Assembly: GCF_963678635.1 (NCBI RefSeq)
Contig: NC_087064.1
Coordinates: 61,001,548 to 61,065,547, forward strand
DNA length: 64,000 nucleotides
Direction of reading: 5' to 3'
Origin: Symsagittifera roscoffensis
Taxonomy: Eukaryota > Xenacoelomorpha > Acoela > Convolutidae
The translations under genes and the position numbers were made by a program. A model generated the notes under the pieces. That model was not told the DNA's origin. It ran no database searches and was given only the letters and a program-made list of their open reading frames with translations. Numbering within the stretch: position 1 is the stretch's first letter; every line of letters starts with the position of its first letter. Positions 22,530 through 34,660 of this stretch are shown here, in pieces.

Positions 22530-22735
22530 ATTATCCCCCGGCCCAGCTCCTACCATTCCACCTTGGGTCTTCTTTCATCGAGGGTAGGAGATATCATTCA
22601 TTTTGCCGCCGCTGTTCCCACCTTGAGGAGGCGGTTGACACTGTAACCTCTCAAATCGTGACTGAAGTGGGATTCGAACCGACGGCTTTTGTATTAAATG
22701 CCGCGCGTTTTACCAACTCGGCCACGGATGCTCAG
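22530..22735 (-). mobile_element. tRNA-derived SINE family A, copy 1
   Basis: On the minus strand a tRNA-like head has TGGCCGAGTTGG (A box) and GGTTCGAATCC (perfect B box), followed by a body with GTCAACCGCCTCCTCAAGGT and GGGAACAGCGG. A second, more diverged copy at 42720-42890 shares the body more strongly than the head. It lies between the coiled-coil gene and USP39, about 120 bp before the USP39 start. Confidence 0.78.
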
Positions 22736-22852
22736 TAAACCTTGTAGGCGAACTGGGAAAATGTTTGCTGTTCTGATGAGTAGAGAAAAGATGTGCTGAT
22801 CAGAGCAGATTTTTTCCTAGTCCTAGAACTTTCCTCTTCTTTCAGGTTTAAA

Positions 22853-25036
22853 ATGAACGGAGCTTATTTGAAAAGAGAAAATGCAAACAGTGAAAATATG
22901 CCAGACGAAGACGATGAAAATGAACAGTTCGAAATAGTTGCTAAAAAACAAAAATTCGATAGCAGAAATTGTCCTTATTTGGACACTATTAACAGAATTT
23001 TCCTGGATTTCGACTTCGAGAAGCTTTGCTCGGTGACCCTATCGCCTCTTAATGTATACGCATGTCTAGTGTGTGGCATATATTATCAGGGGAGGGGAAA
23101 CTCGACCCCAGCTTATGTGCACAGTGGGGAGTTAGATCACCATGTATTCATGAACTTACACACACTGAAGTTCTTTTGTATTCCGGATAACTATGAGATT
23201 ATCGATTCTTCACTTGATGATATAAAACATGTGTGTAATCCGATTTACACCAAAGAGCAGATCGAGAAACTGGGAGCAGTGGAAAGAGTTTGCAGACCTA
23301 TTACTGGTATCAAGCTTTGTTAAATTTCGTAGCGAGATAAAATTTCCCAGCAAAATATAAAGAAAGAAAGACAGCAAGACTAAGAATTTGTTTCTCCAGT
23401 ATATTTTTACAGCAATATAAAAATTTCTTTAAATATTTTTTGTTGATTGCAGGGCCATTCTTTGTGATGTTATATCATCGAATTTTTAATCATTAGATTT
23501 CGTGCTGCTCATAGATCCTATTTATGGTGACTTTTTTTTGCTTTTTAGGTACACCTTACAGACCGGGAATAGTTGGTCTGAACAATATTAAAGCGAACGA
23601 CTACTGCAATGTGGTGCTACAAATAGTCTCTCACATACCGCCAATCCGAGATTTTTTCCTCCAAGATCAGAACTACAAATCAATTTCAAGGCCACCTGGA
23701 GACATTCTGAAGATTCTTTTGCAAAGATTAGGAGAGTTGTACCGTAAGTTGTGGAATTTTGGAAACTTCAAAGCTCATGTATCGCCTCATGAAATGCTTC
23801 AGGCAGTTGTGCTATGCAGCAAAAAAGTGTTCCAAATAACGAAGCAAGGAGACGCTATTGATGTTCTATCGTGGCTGCTCAATTCTCTCCATATTGCACT
23901 TAATGGTACTAAAAAGTTGAAGAGTTCAATCATCTCAAGGACATTGAGGGGGAAAATGAAAGTGAGCAGTCGCAGGTTGATTCCAGCTGAAGTAACAGAT
24001 CCAGAAGAGTTGACTAAGTTCTATAATAACCCAGATTACCTCGAGAAGTTCGAGGAGCAACCGTTTACATATCTGACTTTGGATGTGCCTCCGATGCCAC
24101 TTTTTAAAGTTTGAAACCTTTCTTGATATGGTTAAATTTTGTGTCAATTTTGTAAGGGACAAGCATTTGCAAATCTCAAATTACAGTGAAAGAAATTGAT
24201 CAATGCCTAATAACTTCGAAAGACTTGTCTGGGATCTTTTTAAGGTAGAGAGTATCTTTATAAAGCATTAGAAAAAAACGCTCCAAAAAATGAACGAAGT
24301 TGTATAGTATTGCCATCTGTTACGTTGGCTCAACTTAGTTCATTTGGTCGAGCAAATCTTTTGAACCCTCACAGTAAACTAACGTTTCCTCACATTTTCT
24401 AGGATGAGCAAGAGCAAAACGTGATCCCACAGATAGCTCTCACCACTCTGCTTCACAAGTTCGATGGAGTGCAGGAGAAAGAGTACAAGACATATAAGGA
24501 CTCAACTGTGAAAAAGTTCACAATCACTACGCTGCCGGACTTCCTGTTGATCTACATCAAGAGGTTCTACAAGAACAACTTCTTCATCGAAAAAAACAAG
24601 ACACTCGTTAATTTTGCAATCAAAGGTAAGTGAAGCATCTTTTTATTAACTACTTTTTTAAACGACATCTTACTGTTATACAGGATAAGTTTAGCTAAGT
24701 TGAGAAAAGATTCAGTATTATCCATACATGATTTTTTTTTGTTTTATCTCAGGTTTGGACATGAGTGTGTTCTTGACTGAAGAGGCCAAAAAGAAATACA
24801 AACCCGAAAACTGCCTCTATGACCTCGTATCCAATGTAGTACACGAAGATGAAATAACGACAGAATCCTCCCAGAAGCTAGTATCAAACAGTAAAGGTCA
24901 CTACAAAGTGCACGTGATTGACAGGCCCTCTCAAAAGTGGTTTGAATTGCAGGACTTGCACGTGACAGAAATTCTGCCCCAGATGATCACACTATCGCAA
25001 GCATATATACAAGTTTACGAAAGACGGAAAAATTAA
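22853..25036 (+). CDS. USP39: USP39 / Sad1 homologue, splicing factor of the U4/U6.U5 tri-snRNP
   Basis: Exons 22853-23306, 23549-24108, 24403-24625 and 24753-25036, all GT-AG and in phase, encode 506 residues ending YEEIR-like text IQVYERRKN. USP39 is a catalytically inactive ubiquitin-protease relative needed for tri-snRNP stability in the nucleus. Residues 40-103 are the ZnF-UBP finger (C40, C59, C71, C74, H90, H96/97, H103; CPYLDTINR, CLVCGIYYQGRG). The USP fold follows, with VGLNNIKANDYCNVVLQ (160s), SPHEMLQAVVLCSKK, ITKQGDAIDVLSW, KEYKTYKDS, YIKRFYKNNFF and KWFELQDLHVTEILPQMITL. The position of the catalytic Cys is Asp (D169), with a Cys two residues later, whereas the His-box GHY is intact (H462). 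The N-terminus is a short acidic stretch, not the long Arg/Ser-rich one of vertebrates. An acceptor-like TTTCAG ends 7 nt before the ATG. Confidence 0.97.
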
Positions 25037-25165
25037 ATGTTTTTTGTTTGTTTGTTATGATTCAGCTATGAAGATCAATTACTGTTAAAAGACCTCAAAA
25101 ATTTTTAACCAGGAACTGAGTTTGAGAGGAATGTAGCACCAATTGATCTTGACTACTGATAAAAG

Positions 25166-25661
25166 AGCTGCCGACGGATTCACGATCAACTTTTGCAATG
25201 GAAAGCAACGGTCTAGCAAATTAAACATCATATTGCTGATATACTTATCAGTTTTTGATGATTATAATTTATGGCGTATAAGAATATAATTCAAAAAGGA
25301 TTCGATGAAAGGAAATCCGCCCTTGGAGGTGCTTGGTTGAAGTGAAATTTCAGCAGAATATTCCGACCAGTGATGGAGTTCTCGTTTGAAAATTGCTATC
25401 AAAAATGAATTATCTAAACATTTTTAGGGCTTCCGGCTGAAACTTGAATATGAATTCGTTTAGTCAAGTTTCTTTGCACTTGCGAGAGCAAGTGTTTTTT
25501 TTATTGGGTAGTAGACTTATTTACCGTAAAGAACTTTGCTCTCAGGACTCATCTCCTTAGGCCTGGCGGTGGGATCCCAACACCTGTTGACAATCAGACA
25601 TATTTTCAGCTAAATTGCATTTTAAATGCCCGTTCTTCTCGAAGTTTGTTCATTAGGTGTC
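25166..25661 (+). repeat. Repeat segment S, copy 1
   Basis: Starts AGCTGCCGACGGATTCACGA and includes the small palindrome CACTTGCGAGAGCAAGTG. It recurs almost unchanged at 31292-31788, each time directly before a large repeat unit. No gene. It follows the USP39 3' end. Confidence 0.9.
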
Positions 25662-25731
25662 AATGAACGTAGTGAAGTCTCTAATGTAGATCGTTTTTTT
25701 GTTTGCAGAGGAATTTTGTATGTAGAAGAAT

Positions 25732-26313
25732 ACAATTGGGTTGATTTTAGCCAAAAAGTGATAAGAAATTTTGCTTAGAGTGTAACAGAATTTTCATGGT
25801 GCAATTTGTTTTGCGAAATTCGGGCCCAAATTTTTAGCACAGACTTTTTTAATCAAATAAAAATAACACTAAAACTACGAAATCAATTACTGTCAAAGTT
25901 ATATCATAGTGAGCCTCTAACGTGGCCCAACAAAATTTAACAAGAGTATAGTCTCCAAAAAGTTGCGCGAGACGTTTAAAAAAATGTTTTTGAATAAATT
26001 ATAGGTTGTTTTTTAGTAAAAACGACTTTTTTTGGCTATCAAACGAAAATAAATAAGTTTTTTCAATGTTTTGTAGACTTTACTCTTCTTAACTCTTGTT
26101 GGGCCTCGTAAGAGACTCACTTTTATATAGTTTGGTTTTAATTGATTCCGTAGTTTAGGTGTAGTTTTTAATTGACTAAAAAGTCTAAAATGATCCAATT
26201 TGGGGTAAAATTTTGGGCCCGAGTTTTGCAAAACAAATTGCACCATAATTATTCTGCAAAAATTCTAAGCAAGCTTTATCCTCATCTATTTTTGTCTAAA
26301 GTTAACCCAATTT
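25732..26313. mobile_element. Foldback/MITE element inside unit L, copy 1
   Basis: Terminal words CAATTGGGTTGATTTTAG and, inverted, CAAATTGGGTTAACTTTAG. The arms of ~240 bp pair over TGGTGCAATTTGTTTTGC, CGGGCCCAAA-TTT, ACTACG-AATCAATTA and GAGGCCCAACAA-like text. The central spacer is ~100 bp. The element is present at the same place in all three L units, so it entered before the amplification. Confidence 0.85.
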
Positions 26314-27904
26314 GAGAAAAACGCGTTTTAAATTTCAACCGTTTCAAAGTCCGGTTATTTTAAATCAGCACTGTGGTCTTTTAAGTTGTTTTGTTCATGC
26401 TTAACTTTGATTTCATGCGATTTGGCTTTTGGTTTGTTTTATCGTTCAACTCAAGTTTGCTTGCTAAAAGAAGGCAAATCACACTATCCTATAATGAAAA
26501 TGCAAATGACGACAATAAACGTGATTAATTTAGGTTTCGAAAAAAAAAAGATTTGCGTTTTGACTTTTTCCAGCTAAATAAATTGTAAACGCAGTTAATT
26601 TTAAGTGTCACGACTCTGGTTAACTCGCTATATTTCATTATTCGATTCTTCAATGTCGAAGTCTTAGATTTCGTTCTTGATATTTGTTTTTATTTTCACG
26701 GTTTTTGAATTTAAATTTAAACAGCTTTTCCGTTATTTTTTAAAGTTGGTGAACGTAGTGTAGACTAATATATATGTCATGATGAACTCTTGAAATTTGT
26801 TCCAGCTCAAATTTAATTTTTCGCGGTTTGACTTTGTTTTTTTTTCTAAGTTCAGTTCATTTCCTTTGTTAAAAGAAAGGCATACTCCTCTATCGAAAAA
26901 CGTGATTTACTTGTAATTTCGAAAGTGGATTTTAGTTTCGAGATTTACAGCGGAATCAAAGTCTTACCTAACGATGCAATTTTCTCAAAATAAGCTAAAT
27001 TTTATCAAAAGTGTAAGCCATAAGCTGTTCTTGAAACGCAAAGAACTTCATGGCAATATTTTTTTTGCTTTGAATATCAAAGTTTGAAGTTTTTCTAAAC
27101 ATACTGTTTTTTTTTGTTTCCTTGCGTTAATTGACTCTTTCTCAAGTTTATGTTGGCTATGTTCAACTTTCTGGTGGCTATACTAGTAAATATTGATAAT
27201 GCTCAATCTGAAGTCCTAATCATAGGCCGCGAAGGATCTTGGTTTTTCTCGAGCGGGGATTTTCAAAAACAAATGACAATTTTTTGACCTTGTTTTTAGG
27301 TCGACCAAATTGATATTTTGAGCCTAAATAACTATAAAGACTCTCTTTTGCCCAAATTATCTGCGCCGTATGCAACGTTATGGAAACAGGCGAAAAAGAG
27401 CGATTTTAGGCTCCTAGAAAATGTTCACCAAAAATTGCGTTTTCTCTGCGCGCGCTCTTCAAAATTAGTATATTTTATCGCCCAAGGTGACTTAAGAAAA
27501 GTTTTTGCTCGGTCAGCCAAAAGTCGACTTTTTAAAATAGTAACAAAAGGGCTGTTTTCGGTGGGAGGGTTATTGAATCTCTGAGAAGTGGGGGGTTTGG
27601 TTTGTCCCTGATTGTATGTATAATGATAGAATTTCGATGATTTTATTTTTTGCTGATGATTTTTCAGCTTTATGGCTGAGCTCTTTCGATATAGTTTCCG
27701 AATTGAGTGTGCCACTTTGCATACAATGAATATTTGCAATACTTGGAATCGATAGTTCTTGACAGAAAACTTGGAATCGATTGTTCTTGAGAAATAATTT
27801 GTACATGAAAACGTTTTACACCTTATGATTTTTTTGCTTTTATATTCCTACAATCATGTTTTTTTTTTTTGAACATAATGCTGTGTTTTTAAATTATTTT
27901 TACT

Positions 27905-28135
27905 ATCACAAGTTGTGCGAAGTTCAGCTTCGCCTGTATTTGAATCTGTAGATAAGATTTTAGATGGTATTTTTGTTATTACACGAATGCAGCTTGTTTT
28001 TTTATTCCTACAACCTTGTTTGGTATTTTATGAACATAATGCTGTGTTTATAATATACTTTTACTATCACAAGTTGTGCGAAGTTCAGCTTCGCCTCTGT
28101 GTTTGAATCTGTAGGTAAGAGTTTAGATGGTATCT
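27905..28135 (+). repeat. Hairpin sub-repeats (~160-bp unit)
   Basis: Two tandem copies of a ~160-bp unit that contains GCGAAGTTCAGCTTCGC (27917-27933 in the first), a perfect 6-bp stem with 5-nt loop, followed by TTTGAATCTGTAGATAAGA, TTTAGATGGTA and TTATTACACGAATGCAGCTT. The same pair recurs at about 30685, 34057 and 35420, with single copies at about 37510 and 40945. Confidence 0.85.
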
Positions 28136-28423
28136 TTTGTTATTACACGAATGCAGCTTGTGTATTTCTCCTGGTTTGACTTTTTTTTTTAAGTTCAGTT
28201 CATTTACTTTGTTAAAAGAGAGGCATACTCCTCTATCGAATAGCAAAAGTGTAATGTTCACGAAAAACGTGATTTACTTGTAATTTCGAAAGTGGATTTT
28301 AGTTTCGAGATTTACAGCGGAATCAAAGTCTTACCTAACGATGCAATTTTCTCAAAATAAGCTAAATTTTATCAAAAGTGTAAGCCATAAGCTGTTCTTG
28401 AAACGCAAAGAACTTCATGGCAA

Positions 28424-31291
28424 TATGAACGTAGTGAAGTCTCTAATGTAGATCGTTTTTTTGTTTGCAGAGGAATTTTGTATGTAGAAGAATACAATTG
28501 GGTTGATTTTAGCCAAAAAGTGATAAGAAATTTTGCTTAGAGTGTAACAGAATTTTCATGGTGCAATTTGTTTTGCGAAATTCGGGCCCAAATTTTTAGC
28601 ACAGACTTTTTTAATCAAATAAAAATAACACTAAAACTACGAAATCAATTACTGTCAAAGTTATATCACAGTGAGCCTCTAACGTGGCCCAACAAAATTT
28701 AACAAGAGTATAGTCTCCAAAAAGTTGCGCGAGACGTTTAAAAAAATGTTTTTGAATAAATTATAGGTTGTTTTTTAGTAAAAACGAGTTTTTTTGGCTA
28801 TCAAACGAAAATAAATAAGTTTTTTCAATGTTTTGTAGACTTTACTCTTCTTAACTCTTGTTGGGCCTCGTAAGAGACTCACTTTTATATAGTTTGGTTT
28901 TAATTGATTCCGTAGTTTAGGTGTAGTTTTTAATTGACTAAAAAGTCTAAAATGATCCAATTTGGGGTAAAATTTTGGGCCCGAGTTTTGCAAAACAACT
29001 TGCACCATAATTATTCTGCAAAAAGTCTAAGCAAGCTTTATCCTCATCTATTTTTGTCTAAAGTTAACCCAATTTGAGAAAAACGCGTTTTAAATTTCAA
29101 CCGTTTCAAAGTCCGGATATTTTAAATCAGCACTGTGGTCTTTTAAGTTGTTTTGTTCATGCTTAACTTTGATTTCTTGCGATTTGGCTTTTGGTTTGTT
29201 TTATCGTTCAACTCAAGTTTGCTTGCTAAAAGAAGGCAAATCACACTCCTATAATGAAAATGCAAATGACGACAATAAACGTGATTAATTTAGGTTTCGA
29301 AAAAAAAAGATTTGCGTTTTGACTTTTTCCAGCTAAATAAATTGTAAACGCAGTTAATTTTAAGTGTCACGACTCTGGTTAACTCGCTATATTTCATTAT
29401 TCGATTCTTCAATGTCGAAGTCTTAGATTTCGTTCTTGATATTTGTTTTTATTTTCACGGTTTTTGAATTTAAATTTAAACAGCTTTTCCGTTATTTTTT
29501 AAAGTTGGTGAACGTAGTGTAGACTAATATATATGTCATGATGAACTCTTGAAATTTGTTCCAGCTCAAATTTAATTTTTCGCGGTTTGACTTTGTTTTT
29601 TTTTCTAAGTTCAGTTCATTTCCTTTGTTAAAAGAAAGGCATACTCCTCTATCGAATAGCAAAAGTGTAATGTTCACGAAAAACGTGATTTACTTGTAAT
29701 TTCGAAAGTGGATTTTAGTTTCGAGATTTACAGCGGAATCAAAGTCTTACCTAACGATGCAATTTTCTCAAAATAAGCTAAATTTTATCAAAAGTGTAAG
29801 CCATAAGCTGTTCTTGAAACGCAAAGAACTTCATGGCAATATTTTTTTTGCTTTGAATATCAAAGTTTGAAGTTTTTCTAAACATACTGTTTTTTTTTGT
29901 TTCCTTGCGTTAATTGACTCTTTCTCAAGTTTATGTTGGCTATGTTCAACTTTCTGGTGGCTATACTAGTAAATATTGATAATGCTCAATCTGAAGTCCT
30001 AATCATAGGCCGCGAAGGATCTTGGTTTTTCTCGAGCGGGGATTTTCAAAAACAAATGACAATTTTTTGACCTTGTTTTTAGGTCGACCAAATTGATATT
30101 TTGAGCCTAAATAACTATAAAGACTCTCTTTTGCCCAAATTATCTGCGCCGTATGCAACTTTATGGAAACAGGCGAAAAAGCGATTTTAGGCTCCTAGAA
30201 AATGTTCACCAAAAATTGCGTTTTCTCTGCGCGCGCTCTTCAAAATTAGTATATTTTATCGCCCAAGGTGACTTAAGAAAAGTTTTTGCTCGGTCAGCCA
30301 AAAGTCGACTTTTTAAAATAGTAACAAAAGGGCTGTTTTCGGTGGGAGGGTTATTGAATCTCTGAGAAGTGGGGGGTTTGGTTTGTCCCTGATTGTATGT
30401 ATAATGATAGAATTTCGATGATTTTATTTTTTGCTGATGATTTTTCAGCTTTATGGCTGAGCTCTTTCGATATAGTTTCCGAATTGAGCATGCCACTTTG
30501 CATACAATGCATATTTGCAATACTTGGAATCGATAGTTCTTGAGAGAAAACTTGGAATCGATTGTTCTTGAGAAATAATTTGTACATGAAAACGTTTTAC
30601 ACCTTATGATTTTTTTGCTTTTATATTCCTACAATCATGTTTTTTTTTTGAACATAATGCTGTGTTTTTAAATTATTTTTACTATCACAAGTTGTGCGAA
30701 GTTCAGCTTCGCCTGTATTTGAATCTGTAGATAAGATTTTAGATGGTATTTTTGTTATTACACGAATGCAGCTTGTTTTTTTATTCCTACAACCTTGTTT
30801 GGTATTTTATGAACATAATGCTGTGTTTATAATATACTTTTACTATCACAAGTTGTGCGAAGTTCAGCTTCGCCTCTGTGTTTGAATCTGTAGGTAAGAG
30901 TTTAGATGGTATCTTTTGTTATTACAAGAATGCAGCTTGTGTATTTCTCCTGGTTTGACTTTTTTTTTTAAGTTCAGTTCATTTACTTTGTTAAAAGAGA
31001 GGCATACTCCTCTATCGAATAGCAAAAGTGTAATGTTCACGAAAAACGTGATTTACTTGTAATTTCGAAAGTGGATTTTAGTTTCGAGATTTAGAGCGGA
31101 ATCAAAGTCTTACCTAGCGATGCAATTTTCTCAAATTAAGCTAAATTTTTATCAAAAGTGTAAACCAGAAGCTGCTCTTGAAACGCAAAGAACTTCATGA
31201 CAATATCTTTTTTGCTTTGAATATCAAAGTTTGAAGTTTTTCTAAACATACTGTTTTTTTTGTTTCCTTGCGTTAATTGACTCTTTTTCAA
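28424..31291 (+). repeat. Large tandem repeat unit L, copy 2
   Basis: Same order as copy 1. It extends about 100 bp further (to a second CTTGCGTTAATTGACTCTTT) before segment S resumes at 31292. The junction at 28423/28424 joins the middle of one unit directly to the start of the next, so segment S is missing here. Confidence 0.9.
28494..29076. mobile_element. Foldback/MITE element inside unit L, copy 2
   Basis: Same inverted arms as at 25732-26313, with only isolated differences. Confidence 0.85.
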
Positions 31292-31788
31292 GCTGCCGAC
31301 GGATTCACGATCAACTTTTGCAATGGAAAGCAACGGTCTAGCAAATTAAACATCATATTGCTGATATACTTATCAGTTTTTGATGATTATAATTTATGGC
31401 GTATAAGAATATAATTCAAAAAGGATTCGATGAAAGGAAATCCGCCCTTGGAGGTGCTTGGCTGAAGTGAAATTTCAGCAGAATATTCCGACCAGTGATG
31501 GAGTTCTCGTTTGAAAATTGCTATCAAAAATGAATTATCTAAACATTTTTAGGGCTTCCGGCTGAAACTTGAATATGAATTCGTTTAGTCAAGTTTCTTT
31601 GCACTTGCGAGAGCAAGTGTTTTTTTTATTGGGTAGTAGACTTATTTACCGTAAAGAACTTTGCTCTCAGGACTCATCTCCTTAGGCCTGGCGGTGGGAT
31701 CCCAACACCTGTTGACAATCAGACATATTTTCAGCTAAATTGCATTTTAAATGCCCGTTCTTCTCGAAGTTTGTTCATTAGGTGTCAA
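31292..31788 (+). repeat. Repeat segment S, copy 2
   Basis: Near-identical to 25166-25661. It restores the S-L order before the third unit. Confidence 0.9.
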
Positions 31789-34660
31789 TGAACGTAGTGA
31801 AGTCTCTAATGTAGATCGTTTTTTTGTTTGCAGAGGAATTTTGTATGTAGAAGAATACAATTGGGTTGATTTTAGCCAAAAAGTGATAAGAAATTTTGCT
31901 TAGAGTGTAACAGAATTTTCATGGTGCAATTTGTTTTGCGAAATTCGGGCCCAAATTTTTAGCACAGACTTTTTTAATCAAATAAACATAACACTAAAAC
32001 TACGAAATCAATTACTGTCAAAGTTATATCATAGTGAGCCTCTAACGTGGCCCAACAAAATTTAACAAGAGTATAGTCTCCAAAAAGTTGCGCGAGACGT
32101 TTAAAAAAATGTTTTTGAATAAATTATAGGTTGTTTTTTAGTAAAAACGACTTTTTTTGGCTATCAAACGAAAATAATTAAGTTTTTTCAATGTTTTGTA
32201 GACTTTACTCTTCTTAACTCTTGTTGGGCCTCGTAAGAGACTCACTTTTATATAGTTTGGTTTTAATTGATTCCGTAGTTTAGGTGTAGTTTTTAATTGA
32301 CTAAAAAGTCTAAAATGATCCAATTTGGGGTAAAATTTTGGGCCCGAGTTTTGCAAAACAAATTGCACCATAATTATTCTGCAAAAATTCTAAGCAAGCT
32401 TTATCCTCATCTATTTTTGTCTAAAGTTAACCCAATTTGAGAAAAACGCGTTTTTAATTTCAACCGTTTCAAAGTCCGGATATTTTAAATCAGCACTGTG
32501 GTCTTTTAAGTTGTTTTGTTCATGCTTAACTTTGATTTCTTGCGATTTGGCTTTTGGTTTGTTTTATCGTTCAACTCAAGTTTGCTTGCTAAAAGAAGGC
32601 AAATCACACTCCTATAATGAAAATGCAAATGACGACAATAAACGTGATTAATTTAGGTTTCGAAAAAAAAAAGATTTGCGTTTTGACTTTTTCCAGCTAA
32701 ATAAATTGTAAACGCAGTTAATTTTAAGTGTCACGACTCTGGTTAACTCGCTATATTTCATTATTCGATTCTTCAATGTCGAAGTCTTAGATTTCGTTCT
32801 TGATATTTGTTTTTATTTTCACGGTTTTTGAATTTAAATTTAAACAGCTTTTCCGTTATTTTTTAAAGTTGGTGAACGTAGTGTAGACTAATATATATGT
32901 CATGATGAACTCTTGAAATTTGTTCCAGCTCAAATTTAATTTTTCGCGGTTTGACTTTGTTTTTTTTTCTAAGTTCAGTTCATTTCCTTTGTTAAAAGAA
33001 AGGCATACTCCTCTATCGAATAGCAAAAGTGTAATGTTCACGAAAAACGTGATTTACTTGTAATTTCGAAAGTGGATTTTAGTTTCGAGATTTACAGCGG
33101 AATCAAAGTCTTACCTAACGATGCAATTTTCTCAAAATAAGCTAAATTTTATCAAAAGTGTAAGCCATAAGCTGTTCTTGAAACGCAAAGAACTTCATGG
33201 CAATATTTTTTTTGCTTTGAATATCAAAGTTTGAAGTTTTTCTAAACATACTGTTTTTTTTTTGTTTCCTTGCGTTAATTGACTCTTTCTCAAGTTTATG
33301 TTGGCTATGTTCAACTTTCTGGTGGCTATACTAGTAAATATTGATAATGCTCAATCTGAAGTCCTAATCATAGGCCGCGAAGGATCTTGGTTTTTCTCGA
33401 GCGGGGATTTTCAAAAACAAATGACAATTTTTTGACCTTGTTTTTAGGTCGACCAAATTGATATTTTGAGCCTAAATAACTATAAAGACTCTCTTTTGCC
33501 CAAATTATCTGCGCCGTATGCAACTTTATGGAAACAGGCGAAAAAGAGCGATTTTAGGCTCCTAGAAAATGTTCACCAAAAATTGCGTTTTCTCTGCGCG
33601 CGCTCTTCAAAATTAGTATATTTTATCGCCCAAGGTGACTTAAGAAAAGTTTTTGCTCGGTCAGCCAAAAGTCGACTTTTTAAAATAGTAACAAAAGGGC
33701 TGTTTTCGGTGGGAGGGTTATTGAATCTCTGAGAAGTGGGGGGTTTGGTTTGTCCCTGATTGTATGTATAATGATAGAATTTCGATGATTTTATTTTTTG
33801 CTGATGATTTTTCAGCTTTATGGCTGAGCTCTTTCGATATAGTTTCCGAATTGAGCATGCCACTTTGCATACAATGCATATTTGCAATACTTGGAATCGA
33901 TAGTTCTTGAGAGAAAACTTGGAATCGATTGTTCTTGAGAAATAATTTGTACATGAAAACGTTTTACACCTTATGATTTTTTTGCTTTTATATTCCTACA
34001 ATCATGTTTGTTTTTTTTTGAACATAATGCTGTGTTTTTAAATTATTTTTACTATCACAAGTTGTGCGAAGTTCAGCTTCGCCTGTATTTGAATCTGTAG
34101 ATAAGATTTTAGATGGTATTTTTGTTATTACACGAATGCAGCTTGTTTTTTTATTCCTACAACCTTGTTTGGTATTTTATGAATATAATGCTGTGTTTAT
34201 AATATACTTTTACTATCACAAGTTGTGCGAAGTTCAGCTTCGCCTCTGTGTTTGAATCTGTAGGTAAGAGTTTAGATGGTATCTTTTGTTATTACACGAA
34301 TGCAGCTTGTGTATTTCTCCTGGTTTGACTTTTTTTTTTAAGTTCAGTTCATTTACTTTGTTAAAAGAGAGGCATACTCCTCTATCGAATAGCAAAAGTG
34401 TAATGTTCACGAAAAACGTGATTTACTTGTAATTTCGAAAGTGGATTTTAGTTTCGAGATTTAGAGCGGAATCAAAGTCTTACCTAGCGATGCAATTTTC
34501 TCAAATTAAGCTAAATTTTTATCAAAAGTGTAAACCAGAAGCTGCTCTTGAAACGCAAAGAACTTCATGACAATATATTTTTTGCTTTGAATATCAAAGT
34601 TTGAAGTTTTTCTAAACATACTGTTTTTTTTGTTTCCTTGCGTTAATTGACTCTTTTTCA
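31789..34660 (+). repeat. Large tandem repeat unit L, copy 3
   Basis: Third near-identical unit. After about 34660 the array changes to shorter, more diverged units. Confidence 0.9.
31857..32440. mobile_element. Foldback/MITE element inside unit L, copy 3
   Basis: Same inverted arms as the two other copies. Confidence 0.85.

Larger units (their letters stand above)
25662..28423 (+). repeat. Large tandem repeat unit L, copy 1 (~2.76 kb)
   Basis: Starts ATGAACGTAGTGAAGTCTCT. The next copy starts at 28424 and a third at 31789. Copies are nearly identical apart from small indels, which points to recent tandem amplification. Contents in order: foldback element, a segment with AACCTTAGATTTCGTTCTTG-type AT-rich sequence, the block TTGGCTATGTTCAACTTTC, and the hairpin sub-repeats. 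Short open frames inside repeat identically in all copies but belong to no known family and overlap on both strands, so I do not call them genes. Confidence 0.9.

Noticed and set aside
26013-26246. 77-codon minus-strand open frame repeated in all three L units
   Set aside because: It lies entirely in one arm of the foldback element and is preserved because the units are recent copies. Composition is that of random AT-rich sequence and no family resembles it.
27425-27739. 104-codon and 78-codon minus-strand frames recurring in the L units
   Set aside because: They overlap an 88-codon plus-strand frame and each other, decay in the older units, and have no start context or splice structure. They are repeat shadows.
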